Source: Albugo candida (lineage: Eukaryota; Oomycota; Peronosporomycetes; Albuginales; Albuginaceae). From it: a stretch of DNA of 64,000 bases. This document shows, piece after piece, positions 1 to 11,700 of this stretch (the first letter of the stretch is position 1; each line of letters begins with the position of its first letter). The notes under the pieces are model-generated. The model did not search any database and was not told where the DNA came from. It saw nothing but the letters and a program-made list of their open reading frames with translations. A program made the position numbers and the translations under genes. Location: assembly GCA_905220665.1 (NCBI GenBank), contig CAJNAR010000175.1, positions 62,001 through 126,000 on the forward strand, given 5' to 3'.

Positions 1-1465
1 GACAAGTTCATTGCGCCGGCGTGAAGGGCATCGGGGACGAATGAACTGTGTCCAGTTGCATTGTCGAAGGCAAAAAGAGCTTGACAGACGGGAAACTGAG
101 CTTCGAAAATTGGGATAGCCAAGTCACAGACTTGTTTGCACAGTTTATCCGATGTCCACCATCCGTCATGCTGCATGCCAGTTTACATGATAATGCAGGC
201 CGCTGCTTGTAGGTCAGGATGCTGAGCAGCCTTTTCTCCATCAAGTGCTAACCGGCCTATGATGTTGCAAAGGAAATCGCTGACGTGAATGGACCTGCCC
301 TGTCCCTTTTTTCGTAATAATTGTTCACCGTCTGGCAACCAAAGACGCTTGAGTCCATCATGAGCGGCAAAAGTGCTCTCATCATGAGTTAACAAGATGA
401 GTGGACGAATGCCATCAGGGGGCCAGGTGATTGCAGTGAACTCATTGTTACCACCGACTTCCTCCTTCTCAACAACAGTCGGCATCCGCTCCTCAAGGTC
501 GGCCATTCGCTCCAAGAACTGTTGCCAGTACGCAATGACATCCTCCCGCTCATGTCCGTCAATGTATATTCCTTTAGTCACTGTGCGGTATTTGAAGTCC
601 AGTGAATGGAGCCAGCGTGTCGCAGTCCTTTCAGAGATTGTGGGAGATGGGGCGTATCCAAGTCGCGGAAGGATGTTCGTGTTGATATGTTCTGTCAGAG
701 CTGATACTTCCACCTTGAACTTGCTCGCTCGAAGATACTCCTGAAATGGTAGAATGCAGTCCTCATACTGTAGGTAGCTTCGCCGTTTTGCATATTTCCC
801 GTCTGCGACAAAGGTAATTCTTCGCCATCTAGACAGAGTATTGCCCAAGCACGCAGAGAGTGCGCAAAATACACACCCTTCCCAGCACCTTCCGCTATCA
901 GTGTGCTAGCTGCTATTCGCGCATATCCATAATTCACCAGCTGAAGATAAGAAAGAACTGCAAGTCGCCGGTTTTGCTCGGATTTACCAGTCTTTGCTCG
1001 GGTGGCAAGTGTGTTAATGGTGATTGTCAGCCTCCCCCTGATCCAGACTGCACCATCCTCGTCGTCATCCTCTTTGTCACCCTCATCCGTAACCTCAGCT
1101 TCTTGCAAAACTGGTCCTGCAACAGCAAAGTATTTGCTCAAAAGATAACAGCCAACAGCAGCCTTCTTCAGTTCGACTCTTTCCCGTCTTTGAGTTCGAG
1201 GTGCACCACTTGTACATCGGATTGTCCTGTTATGGTTCAATCCTGGTAACGGTAGAACTATAACAGCTGCTTGATAGGCTCTTCCAATATTTGCTTCAAC
1301 AGATGCGAAGTCGAGATTTTCATCATCAATGCCCTTCGAAACATCCAGGTCTTCTCCGGAACTGCTATCAGTAGACATATGAATGCCTGAGCTGTTATCG
1401 GTTTTGGCGCGCTTGACCTCTCTCATTTCTCGCATCTGCCTTTTTAACTTTGTCAGGCGAGGCAT
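1..1465 (-). pseudogene. DDE transposase, broken, cut by left window edge
   Basis: Three open segments on the minus strand line up as one transposase of the DDE type that is abundant in basidiomycete and other fungal genomes. The N-terminal part is Lys/Arg- and Ser/Asp-rich. A helix-turn-helix-like helical middle follows, then WLHSLDFKY and KGIYIDGHERED, the first catalytic Asp in THDESTF near 385, RKKGQGRSIHVSDF, DGWWTSDKL near 155, and the second Asp in FAFDNATGH near 60. Two breaks are visible: a one-base frameshift near 797-803, where the frame passes from LSQTG to KYAKRRSYLQYEDC, and an in-frame TAA at 183-185 with clear homology continuing on both sides. The third acidic residue lies outside the window. 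It is therefore a dead copy unless the breaks are sequence errors. The family assignment is from remembered family motifs, not a search. Confidence 0.8.
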
Positions 1466-1569
1466 AGTTGTACGATATTTGTCGGAATGCAGGTTGATGG
1501 TTGAGGTTTCAAGCGGGTAAGTAATTAGAGGCGATGACTGAGCCTAGGTCAGGGCAAGGACGATTGTTT

Positions 1570-1707
1570 ATGATGTACTTTTAGCCAATCGGCAGTGGCA
1601 ACATTATATCCGTGCCTTATGATGTACTTTTAGCCAATCAGCAGTGGCAACATTTTATCCGTGCCTTAGGATGTACTTTTAGCAAATCAGCAGCGGCAAC
1701 ATTATAG
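1570..1707. repeat. 49-bp tandem repeat, 2.8 copies
   Basis: The segment GATGTACTTTTAGC(C/A)AATC(A/G)GCAG(T/C)GGCAACATT recurs with starts at 1572, 1621 and 1670, an exact 49-bp period. The third copy stops short at about 1707. The repeat lies about 105 bp outside the transposase start, so it may be the subterminal repeat of that element. The other end is beyond the window, so this cannot be tested here. Confidence 0.85.
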
Positions 1708-1796
1708 GGTAATATGATCCGAAAATTGGCCATTCAAAATCAGGGTTTGCTGATTTTAAGTGTTATACACTATATGAGCAGTGCAGACCTGAATCA

Positions 1797-2160
1797 TACA
1801 TTTTCGTAGGTCGTGATCAAACCAATTTTTCGTGTACATCGCTCTGTACATGGGCTACATTCTAATTGCAGCAAGATCAATTGATGTGATTGGAAGTGTC
1901 AGAAGACACCTTGCAAAAATGTTTGAATTGGAGCCATTAGGCATCACAAAGTTTATTCTGGACATGGAATTATTGTATGACATCAACAATAAGATCATAC
2001 ACTGTCATAGTATGATTCCGTAAACCGAATAGCTGAGAGCTTCAGCCAAGTAAAATCCTCTTGTATTTGAAATCCAACTTGCAAATGATAAGCTTGAGAT
2101 GGCTGGCATGTGTATCCATTCTGACCATCCTCGCATTCGTTGTGTATGTTACATCTTAAA
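1797..2160 (+). pseudogene. Ty1/Copia reverse transcriptase fragment
   Basis: The translated strand reads FVYIALYMGYILIAARSID, then LAKMFELEPLGITKFILDME. This is the Copia reverse-transcriptase block that normally reads YVDDILIA...FEMxDLGxxxxFLGMEI. The catalytic YVDD is changed to YMGY. After a frame change, NRIAESFSQVK...NPTCK matches the following Copia segment (RIAExFxMxxxxPVxTP), and MAG...HPRIRCVCYIL resembles the next block (xGSLxYLxxxTRPDIxxAVxxLS). Several frame changes and stops make it a fossil. Neither LTRs nor the rest of the polyprotein are visible nearby. Confidence 0.75.
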
Positions 2161-5100
2161 AGAAGGCTGATGGGATAATAATGTTATTGTAAAAGCCATG
2201 TGTGGACAGGATAACGATAGACGTTCACCCGTCATGTGTTAGGGATGCTCCCCCGGTCTTCAAATCCTGTCTTGCGCAGCCGAAGCTGGATGAATGGCAC
2301 TGCCCATGTGCGTGCAAGAAATGTAATGGCTGGCGCAACTTTTATAAGAAATGGTATTGCGCCTAGAAAAGAATCAATCAACTGTTCGTGGATAGTCACA
2401 GCGCCTTGGACTCGCGAAAAAAGCCCACCGGAGTCGGGCGAGGCATATTGACATACGCCATGATTAACCGTGAACACGTTCAATCTGATAGTTTGAAATT
2501 GAGTACATCCAACAAAACTCTTACTGGCCGACTGCTAGCAAATTCAACATGTACAAATCATTTCAACACCCCTTCGATTCACGTAGTATATATATACATT
2601 ACAGAATTTTGAGGGAGAGTCTTGGTCATCAACAGCTTAATGGATACACAGGTAGATAAGGATACTTTTTAAAGGCTTGAACATCAGTAAATAAAGTAAG
2701 GGCGTAACTAATGTACATTAATGACAAGCGCCTCTCCTTTTTGTAAGTAGGTGTTCTACAGAATTCAACAGACTACGATACTTGAGCGTGTGAAGTTACG
2801 GATAGTTTCACATTATCAACACCAACAGCTCATCTCATTTTAGTATGTTGCCAACTTACATCCAAGGCAATTTTGTCATACCCTTTTTTCGCCTGCATAG
2901 CGGCCCAATGAAAATTACCAATCATGTAATATGATGGTTGTAGAAAGCCGCATGTGGAGATTTAAAATCAGTGTAATGAGCATTGCCCCCATAAAATATC
3001 ATGCATTGCTCCACTTCACTCCTACATGCCTCAGTCTTCACTTCAGATCAGCGAAGCAGGCACCTTTGGGACGAAAAAGCTGGCAACATGGTACTGATCT
3101 GCAACTTCTAATAATCCAAAAGTGGCCACAACTCAGCATTGCAGATAGTTCGCTATTTCTGATCAGCGCTGTGCTAACATACCAAAGCATACGAAAATAT
3201 CAATTGTAACAGAGACGTACAAAGAGCATGAGTATTATACCGCGATGCAGAATGAGAAAATAAATCATTGGCGGAGGGTACGTGAGGGTTCTACGAAAAG
3301 TTCGATTAGTTAGGGAATAATCGTTCAATGCTCCCAAATGGCTTTCGGGATTGCTTCATCGAAAAAATATCCTCCATTTAAAGTCAGGCATAGTTGCTCG
3401 GTGAATTCAGATTTCCAGCGAGTGTCGAAAGCAATCAACAAGCCTTCAAGCTCAGAATCGCACCTACAACGCTAAGATGCGTGTCTGTTTTCTTATGAGT
3501 ATCTTTTGCTTGAGCACGAACGATCTGAAGCACGTTGGTCCTCACGTCCACATCATACGAACAAATTAGATTCTGAGTGGTTTTTAGAATGGGAATGCAT
3601 AGCTGTACTGAGAAACATCGGGTCGGTTGTCAGTAGAACCGCGTGGACGATCAAAACAATTTATCCGTTTTGCCGTCGAGGATATGCAACAAGTCCATGC
3701 TTCTTCATTTTTTTGAAAAATCAGCCACAAGTGATTCGTGGCGGTGGCATGAATAATTCAACACGCTCCCACACAGCCTGCTGTTATGTTTATCCATGCG
3801 ACAGAGGGCACGGTATTTGTATTAATAGGCAAATCACTCCTCAATTTTGTAAGATTTTGTAATAGACAGTAGCTCAGCGCAATGCGGCTTTCCATCCAGG
3901 CTTACAGATTGATTGATCTCTTCCCATACCTCAGCGCGGTGTAATTTGTGGAGGCACTTCCGTTGACCTCAAAGGTGAAGAGTCGACTAGTGTACAAGTT
4001 CATGACCGTGTGATGTAAACCCAAGACTTCTTACTCTATGCAATTTCTCTAAAGCGACTGTTTTCGGGAGTTTGTTGAATCAAAAGCTTTTTCACGAACG
4101 CGAAACGTACCCTTTTGGAGGCAGCCTTTCATGTTACCTAAGCAAGCGATTTGCTTGTAAGAGTCACAAGGACATGATCTATGAGCTGGGGTTGAACACT
4201 CCTGCACGAATTTCAAGTCCAAGATAGTTCCATGGAGTAGATTGACATCATTAGAAAAATCAGATCCATGAACCAATATCCATTTCTCGAAAAAAATGTA
4301 GCCTTCAGGAAATTGCACATATTCGATAATATTTCTATCATCCTCGTGGAGATTCCTATCAAGTTGTGAGCGATTTGCGTTTGTGTCCCATATAAGGGCT
4401 TTTCTCGAAACCATATGTTTGAGTCACGGTGCCAGGAGGTACCTGAGAGCGACATTGATAAGATGAGATGTCTCTCCCAATTGTTGACGTCTTTATCCAA
4501 TGATAATTTAGATTCCGGATCCTAGTGAGGCATGTAATACTTTGCAGCAGTCTATATTGGCTAGATACTTTTTACTATTCGACCATTTCATATGATACAG
4601 GGCGTCGCAGGCTACAATGACGCAGTGCACTGACTATGCACGAGCTGCCTCGCATAGATTGATGTACCATGTTAAGCGGACCTTTACGGTGCTTATTTGG
4701 AGCGACAACACTGATAGCAAAATATAAATGATGACAATTGGATTTGACTGGAATGTCTATCAGAACCGGAGACTCAAAGCGTCGCCTGCATCGAGCCAAT
4801 GACATTTCTCCCAAAATGTGGTATCAGTTTCAGTTGCACTCTTTTATACCGTTCCGGCATTATTCGGTCTCTATTTTTTTTAGAGCCTGATCATTCCGCG
4901 TAAGCTGGTGCGATCCACAGCATACCACAGTCAGTTATAGAAGTGATAAAAGCGAGATCGTGAATGCGATGAACATGACAGCTCAACCTCTCATTCCTAT
5001 CTCCATCAATGGCACAAAACATCAGCAACTAAGTGCATCATTTAGATTGACCAATTTGTATCATGCTATGAAGGCAAAACTCAAGACTTCCGAGCTGTGC

Positions 5101-7509
5101 TATCAGCACCAGGGAAACAATGCTTTCTGCACCATCCGTGTTGAGGTATTCTAGATTTGATTCGGATTTCTTTGTCCATTCCATATATTTTATAAAAAAT
5201 TTGCAAATCTTGTCGCCGAGCTGTGCGGCAATTTTCTCAGTATCGCATGTGGGCATTTGAAGGAGCGAAAAAGCACGCAATGCGTTTGAAAGCGATGCAG
5301 CAGAATTTATGTTCTGAATCTGTCGAGTCACATGAGGTTTACGAAGCGCCCTGATTTTGATCGCGCCATTATTATTTTGCATTTGAAATACTTGCCGTCA
5401 CTCTGGCCCCTTCTTTTCCATAACAAGGTCGTGAACGAGGATGTAAAGAGGACGTCGTTCGAAGGGGTTCCTGTCTTAGCAAGATGTGTTGCGAAACTGT
5501 AGGAGTGGGAGGATTCGATCGAGAAGCCAATAGGAGTGAACATTTAGGAGATTATAGTAGAAGTAACTGTGCTGAGTTCAGAGGGTAACGTACCGGTATG
5601 GGTTTGGTTCAGGATATTCCCAACAATAAGAACGATCAAGAAGCTGATCCCTTGTTCGAATTGATCAGTTCGTGACGAAGACGGAATGAAGACACTACAA
5701 GTAATGTAGCAACCCCATAAAACGACCAAAATGCAGGTCACTTTGAGATTCAAAAGGTGTCTTCAAATTCGAGTATTGAACCCCAATACCTGGAAATTGG
5801 AGTCTGATAAGTGAAGCATGATATCAAGATGGCAACACATTATAAAACATTCAATACGTTCGAGCACTGGCCTTCACACGGATAAAAAAGGATATCAGCT
5901 GGATACGCCACTGTGACCGGCTTGGAAATAGCTCAAGGGACCGTACTATTTTTGAAGCTTGATATGTAGATCGATTCGATTAAGGGCTGCATTATTGTCG
6001 AAGCTAAAGTATCTCTGACCGACTCGAGCTCTGGTAGGTAACAATTGACGTCGAAATGGGGGTAGAATGAAGGTCGCCTATTGCTATTGCCACGCTTCGT
6101 GACGATGAACAATCTCAAGTGTGAACCCAGCAAGACTTGAGGAAGCTGTGGAAGCACTGCGCGAGAGACGGACTCGAGCGTTGATTTAATCAGAAAGATG
6201 TATCATCAGAAGTAGCACGACTTCAGAGCCCGAAATGCAAACAACACGTTGGCAGAAGCAATTTGTCATGCTCTAGAGTCGATCAAAACATGCCTCCATG
6301 CAGACCTGGATGATAATATGGACCTAACGCACTACAGCGTGTCTTGGGAATTCAAATTATTGAACCTTTTCAGAGTTCTGGAAAGGATTGGTTGGACTAG
6401 AAGATATGGATGCAAAAATCTATCTGCTTGGGTTTGACCCGACCATATGAGTTATAGCCACAGAAAATGGAAGAACATTTTTCGAATTCACTGAGCGAAT
6501 CATCTGAGCAGCAGTCAAGTCAATGAAAAATCCACCACGTAGAGATGATTTGCCGCTTATGGTGAGAGGAAGCTGAACCATCTGAAAAATAGTTAACCTT
6601 ACTCTCTGCGCGTTGCATTCGCTCGTACCTATTTGTACATTGCTGTTGAGCGTAGGATAGTAAAACGAACGTGGATGGATAATGCTGACCCGTGTATTAC
6701 GCAGAATGTTCTGCAACTTCGAAGCCAATTACGCGCACGCTCTGAAGCTTTCTGTGAAGAAGTCGATCTGGCTGCGAGCGGTTATGTGTAAAAAAGACAA
6801 AAATCCGATGCTAACCGTCGCTATGATAGCGTGAGAACAGTAGTGATCGATCAGGCAACTGCAATGCATTGTGTTATTATAGCAGCTCGCAACCCGAAGC
6901 TTCGACGATTCTGATCAAGCAGTACTATGTTTTCCGAAAGTAGAACGCATGTGGCTCACATCAGCAACAAGTGTGAAAATGGTTCTGTTGAAAACGCGTA
7001 ATTGATCTGTCGTCAAGCATCTGCTGTCGATCAAATATCGATTCAACCTGGCTCGCACTAGTGAACTCATCCGAAAGTAAGTTGGCTACAACACTACTTG
7101 CTACACCCATAGCAAACGCACCTTCCGCGAAACACAACTGTGAGGTACCTGGTGCATGCTGTGTGGAAAAAAAGCTTTCGTGAAGAGACACCATGGATTT
7201 AAAATCCTTAAAAAATGCCAATGACTGCTAGACAATTCATAAGCATTTAGACAAAGTACAGACAAGGCAAACAGAAATTTCGCAGCAGGATTTGTCAGTG
7301 ATAGCTCGAGTCCCTTAAGAATAGTGAATGATTTTTCATTCTGCTTAGCTAATGCTAAAACAGAGCAAGAGATTACAGCAGAGGTTACCTACATAGTGAA
7401 AAGATCTCTGAATCCCAATGCGGTGACTATTGGACACAGATTTCCAAGCATGCCGAGCATCGACGAAACCGTCAGCGTAGATTGTGATAGTTGTTAATTA
7501 TCAAATAAG
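2161..7509. other. Gene-poor stretch, no supported gene
   Basis: Only short open frames occur, on both strands, mostly without an ATG and with no family I recognise. The least random-looking are two minus-strand frames: 4049-4414, which includes PEGYIFFEKWILVHGSDF, and 5038-5382, which includes EKIAAQLGDKICKFFIKY. Neither has a convincing start or splice structure. Decayed transposon or gene debris is the simplest reading. No tRNA-like B box, CRISPR-like or satellite pattern was seen. Confidence 0.5.
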
Positions 7510-7849
7510 TTACACACATATATGAATAGTGAGCTGATTTTGCTGCGCGTCTTTCAGATATAATAGCAGCACATAAGAAAAAGACATGCGTTCTGAATGA
7601 TAAGAACGCGGGTATTTTAGGATTTGAGGAAGAAATTGCTTATACTCATTAGCTCTTCGTCCGAAGAATGTTTTTAATTCCTCCACCAATGTTCCTGGCT
7701 TCGGGTAGACTTCTTCTTGTTGTTTCAACGATTTCATTAAATTGGTTACTGTATATCTGCTTTTTCTTACTACCTTCATTATCATATCATGAGCCCATGA
7801 CCTGGAGAGGCGACATTGTCGAAGAAGCACAGCCCCGATCAGTGGCGGT

Positions 7850-8794
7850 CTAACCATCAGAATCATCAGAATCATCAGAATCATCAGACGGGGGAAATGG
7901 TTCGATCGGGCCGTTAGGAAAGAGAGCTTGAAAATGGGATTCATTCAGACCAGGAAGATACGGCTTTTTAGTCGTTTCTACAGGTGGTGGGCGTTGAGGA
8001 GGGGGATTGTTTGTACGATCAGAAGGACGTGAATGAGGGTCATCAGGATTCTGAGGAAGAGAATGTGGTCTAGGACCATCAGGTTTTTTTGGTCGTGAAG
8101 GAGAGTCTTTACCATATGCAGCAGGTGCCCGAGGAGGAGTATTTTGACTGGATCCATTAGAGTGTTGACGAGGAGTATTTCGACCGGATCCATCAAAGTG
8201 CCGACGAGACGATTCTCCACAAGATTCATCAGTTGGCCGATGAGAAGAATCTGGACAAGGGCGACCAAGTAGTAATTGCGCTTGCTGCTTACCAGAGTGC
8301 TCGTACTCATTCGTTTCGCTTATTGCTCCAGGTTGAGGGTGATGAATAACCGTCAATTTTGCTGTTGCACCTCCGCCGATTTGAGGCAGTGTGTAAAGGT
8401 GGGGGCTTGTGGGATGCCCGCTTGAGTGTGGCTCATTGAATATGGTATATATATTGGACGCGTTATATGGCTGATTTGGATCAAAGTAATTTTGTGGGTC
8501 ACCGTACTGAGGTTGTAGCTGCGATAAGTCATTCCAATGAGGTTGAGGCTGCACTGGGTAACCGTATTGAGGTTGAGACTGCGGTGGGTGACCGTAGTGA
8601 GGTTGTGGCCGTGGTATGTCATCACCCCATACAAGACTCCGATCGGGAACCTGATTGATGCTATCAGACTTCGTACTGGTCTTCATTTGACTTGTTCCCG
8701 CGTTTTTTCTTCCTCCATCAACTTTTCGTAGTAAAGCTCCGTCTGATGAGGCCACAAGCGTAAACATATTCGCAGCCAAGATGTGAGTTTTCAT
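7850..8794 (-). CDS. Pro/Gln-rich low-complexity protein, possibly secreted
   Basis: This is a 314-residue open frame from an ATG. The N-terminus (MKTHILAANMFTLVASSDGA) has a short hydrophobic stretch that could be a weak signal peptide. Residues about 60-110 carry imperfect repeats of the form PQPxYGxP, which are Pro-, Gln- and Tyr-rich. A Ser/Arg/Asn-rich part follows with repeated GSGRNTPRQ and GSSQNTPPR units, then a Pro-rich stretch and an acidic tail of DDS triplets produced by a 9-base repeat at 7855-7890. There is no known domain and almost no cysteine. It stands alone in a gene-poor region, which suits a lineage-specific secreted protein. A second open frame continues to 7510 (including KTFFGRRANEYKQFLPQILKYP). 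It might be a downstream exon, but no intron that keeps the frame was found. Function unknown. Confidence 0.6.
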   Translation of the reverse strand: MKTHILAANMFTLVASSDGALLRKVDGGRKNAGTSQMKTSTKSDSINQVPDRSLVWGDDIPRPQPHYGHPPQSQPQYGYPVQPQPHWNDLSQLQPQYGDPQNYFDPNQPYNASNIYTIFNEPHSSGHPTSPHLYTLPQIGGGATAKLTVIHHPQPGAISETNEYEHSGKQQAQLLLGRPCPDSSHRPTDESCGESSRRHFDGSGRNTPRQHSNGSSQNTPPRAPAAYGKDSPSRPKKPDGPRPHSLPQNPDDPHSRPSDRTNNPPPQRPPPVETTKKPYLPGLNESHFQALFPNGPIEPFPPSDDSDDSDDSDG

Positions 8795-11700
8795 CGTATT
8801 TGGCTTTGTTGTGCAGAAGAAAATTGAAGAATGAGACTGACCTATACAAGTACGAAAATAAAGATTGAGAATAAATTCAGCTTCCAGATCTACATTTTCA
8901 GAGACACGCCACCGGGATGAAATTTTGGCCTAGTTTTGAGCAACGCTGAGCTCACCAAACTAGTGGATTCATCAAAATATCCAAGCTTCGAGAACCCTCA
9001 GCGTCGTACAAGTTTTGAATCAACCGATCGGTGCCTGTGACGTGCGTGATTCGACGTGCTCACTACACGACAAATATCAGTGAGCATAAAACGTACATCA
9101 CGTCTCGATTGCGTGTACTCATATTAGTGGACCCTCACAGAATTCTATATAAGGACGATAGAGAACGCTCAATAATGACTAGGAGTGACAAATCGAGATA
9201 AGAGAAGGAAAGCAATTTTGTAGCGTAGTTTTTACGTTTACCTTACCATTCGGAAAAGCGGCAATGCTATGCTAAAAGAAGTCGCTGGATAGATTAGATG
9301 CTCTTGCTGTGATAAAAACCATTTAATACAAGTTCGCTATTTCCAAGCGCAATTGGAATTAATCTCATTATCCATGTGTTCGTCTAATGAGCGGTTTACA
9401 TCGAGGAAATCGAGATATATATTATGGCCAAGAATGTTTGGTTTGTAATTTAATTCGGGAGAATGTCTTGTGTGGCCTGAATGTGTTCATTCCTTGCTAA
9501 AAATTCTCTGCCATCATCTGATCTCTAATTGATACTTCACTTGTGCGCTTTTGTCCCAGCCTCAAGATAGCTGTGGGGAATTTTTCCACTGGCGCAAGAC
9601 GTGAGGATTCACACTACCAGAAGATAGGTATAAGCCGATCTACATGATATCTGTTCAAATATGTCGTGTGAGCTCTACTGCCAATGTGTTGTAGGTGTCA
9701 AGGTGTCAAAACATTGACCCAGCAATAGCGCAACATTCTCGTGTGCAAGTTTGAATGCCACACTCGTCGACGTCTTGGGGAATCTGCCGATCCCTTGCAA
9801 GCGCTAGTCCATTCACTTGACCTATTTCTATATTTTCTTTCCACGCCATATTGAGGTCTTTCGCGTGTTTAAGCGTCGTATGTTGTTCTTGTCTCACTAG
9901 CTTCCCCTAATGCGATTGCCATCGGCTCTAGACTGATTGAATACACACCTCATAAAACATTTCCTTAAGTCATTCCGATGCTTGAATTATCAAATACGAA
10001 TTCTTGAATGGGCTTGTGAGAAAGCGTGGCCGTTCGAGATGCTCCGTGATATTTTATACAGCTCGAGTTGATCGATTTATACTTCATATAGCTGCTACAG
10101 CAATCTTATGTGAACCACCTCGTGGCCATAGGGTTTTTCTCACACTCGAATCAAAACCGAGTCAATATAGTAGCTGGAGACGTCTGCGTTACGCTCGGCA
10201 TACATCTAGTTAGGTGTTGAACGGAGAATATCCAAGCTTAGCACGTAGACTCACAGCCGCATTCTTTTCGAGCTTTCTTTATCGAATTGTCCAGATACCT
10301 TCTAATTGATCCTGCCCATACTCGAATGCATCTACTACCTCTTTGACTACATGCGAAACAATACTGGGGTTTTGCATGCATCAATATTAATACCAATAAA
10401 TACGAAGAATGTCCTCATTGCTTTCATATATGTATCGATCAGTAAACACTTCAAACAAAACACACCACATATGTACAGCAGCTTCTTGCTTGATTTACCT
10501 GTGGTGTGCGCGATCCCAAATGAGCTCAGGTCCGTGGTTGATTGATTTTATTACAGCAACCTTACATATTATAATATAGAAGGCTTCATTTTCTCGTGTA
10601 GCCTTTCCTGTCAATGTTCACTGGCGATAGCTCCAAGTGGTCATCGCTTTCTTGACCCATTTCGTCGCGTCGATCATCCGCGAGCGCAAGGCAAATATAG
10701 GCCTTTGAACTGTATGACCCATAGTTATTCAGATGCCATACTGGCAAAAATGGACACCATTCTTAATACCATGCAGATCATATGTTACCATGATGTCTAG
10801 TTGTTGCTCCGTATAAGCCAACAAGTGCCTTATCAAATAATCTGGGTTTCTGCCCCAGAAATATGCAGAATGACAACGTTTGTATTGTCACGCAACGCGT
10901 TTTCTCCACGCACATGATACATTTCGAATACGGGCGTGTGTCTTCGTCAGCTGAATATGATGTCGGGAGGTATATAGAAGGATAGAATAAAAGGATCGGT
11001 TTCGTTGATGCTACATATGAGCATTGTCTATATGTGAATCGTCCTTTGAGGATCAGAAGGATGACGACGATAGCTACTGTACGAATTTTTCGGAAGATTC
11101 CCGAAATCATGGAAATAATGACGAACTCTTCGAAAAAATCATAAGTTACTATTCGGCATCTTCACTACCAGGTTACACATCTTCTGTGTGAAGCACCTCA
11201 AATAAGGTTCAGAACATGCGGGTGACACATCCGCTCCATCTGCAGATTGCATTTATATATCATCCAAGTAAATACGTGAGGAGTGGTGGAATAATGGCTC
11301 CTTCATTCATTGAATAAAGTTTGTTATACAAAAAATATCGTGAAAGTATATGATGCGTAGTTTCGATGTGTAAGTGTAGAGCGCTTATGATCATGCTCAA
11401 ACGTCATCTCGGCTTGCAAAACGGTGGTTCCTGAAGATAAATCATAATTATGATGCGTGAATTACAAGAGTTCTACGTGATGTCGAACATTATCATACCA
11501 AGCGTTGTAATGATCTGAAAAAGCTGCTTAGAATTCTTCTTACATATAAAGTGTTAGCTTGATTCATTCGAAAGGTAGGGGCTGTACGAGTTCGGACAGA
11601 AGCTAGTTCCCCGAGCAAGGATCTACAACATGATACAGAGAGAAGCTTGATAGATGTGCTCACTATTCTCCATCATGTATATGCAACAGTTCTGGCTTGT

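Noticed and set aside
2232..2483. Overlapping open frames on both strands near 2.3 kb
   Set aside because: No motif or codon bias supports either strand, and they lie just after the Copia fossil.
4049..4500. Two overlapping minus-strand frames of about 100 codons
   Set aside because: Protein-like in places, but without a recognisable family, supported start or splice structure.
5038..5382. Minus-strand 114-codon frame
   Set aside because: Helical composition only. Attempts to join it to neighbouring frames by introns failed to keep the phase.
5544..5753. Minus-strand frame with a strong signal-peptide-like N-terminus
   Set aside because: Its first codon is TTG, an in-frame TGA lies just upstream and no ATG is available. 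No spliced start was found.
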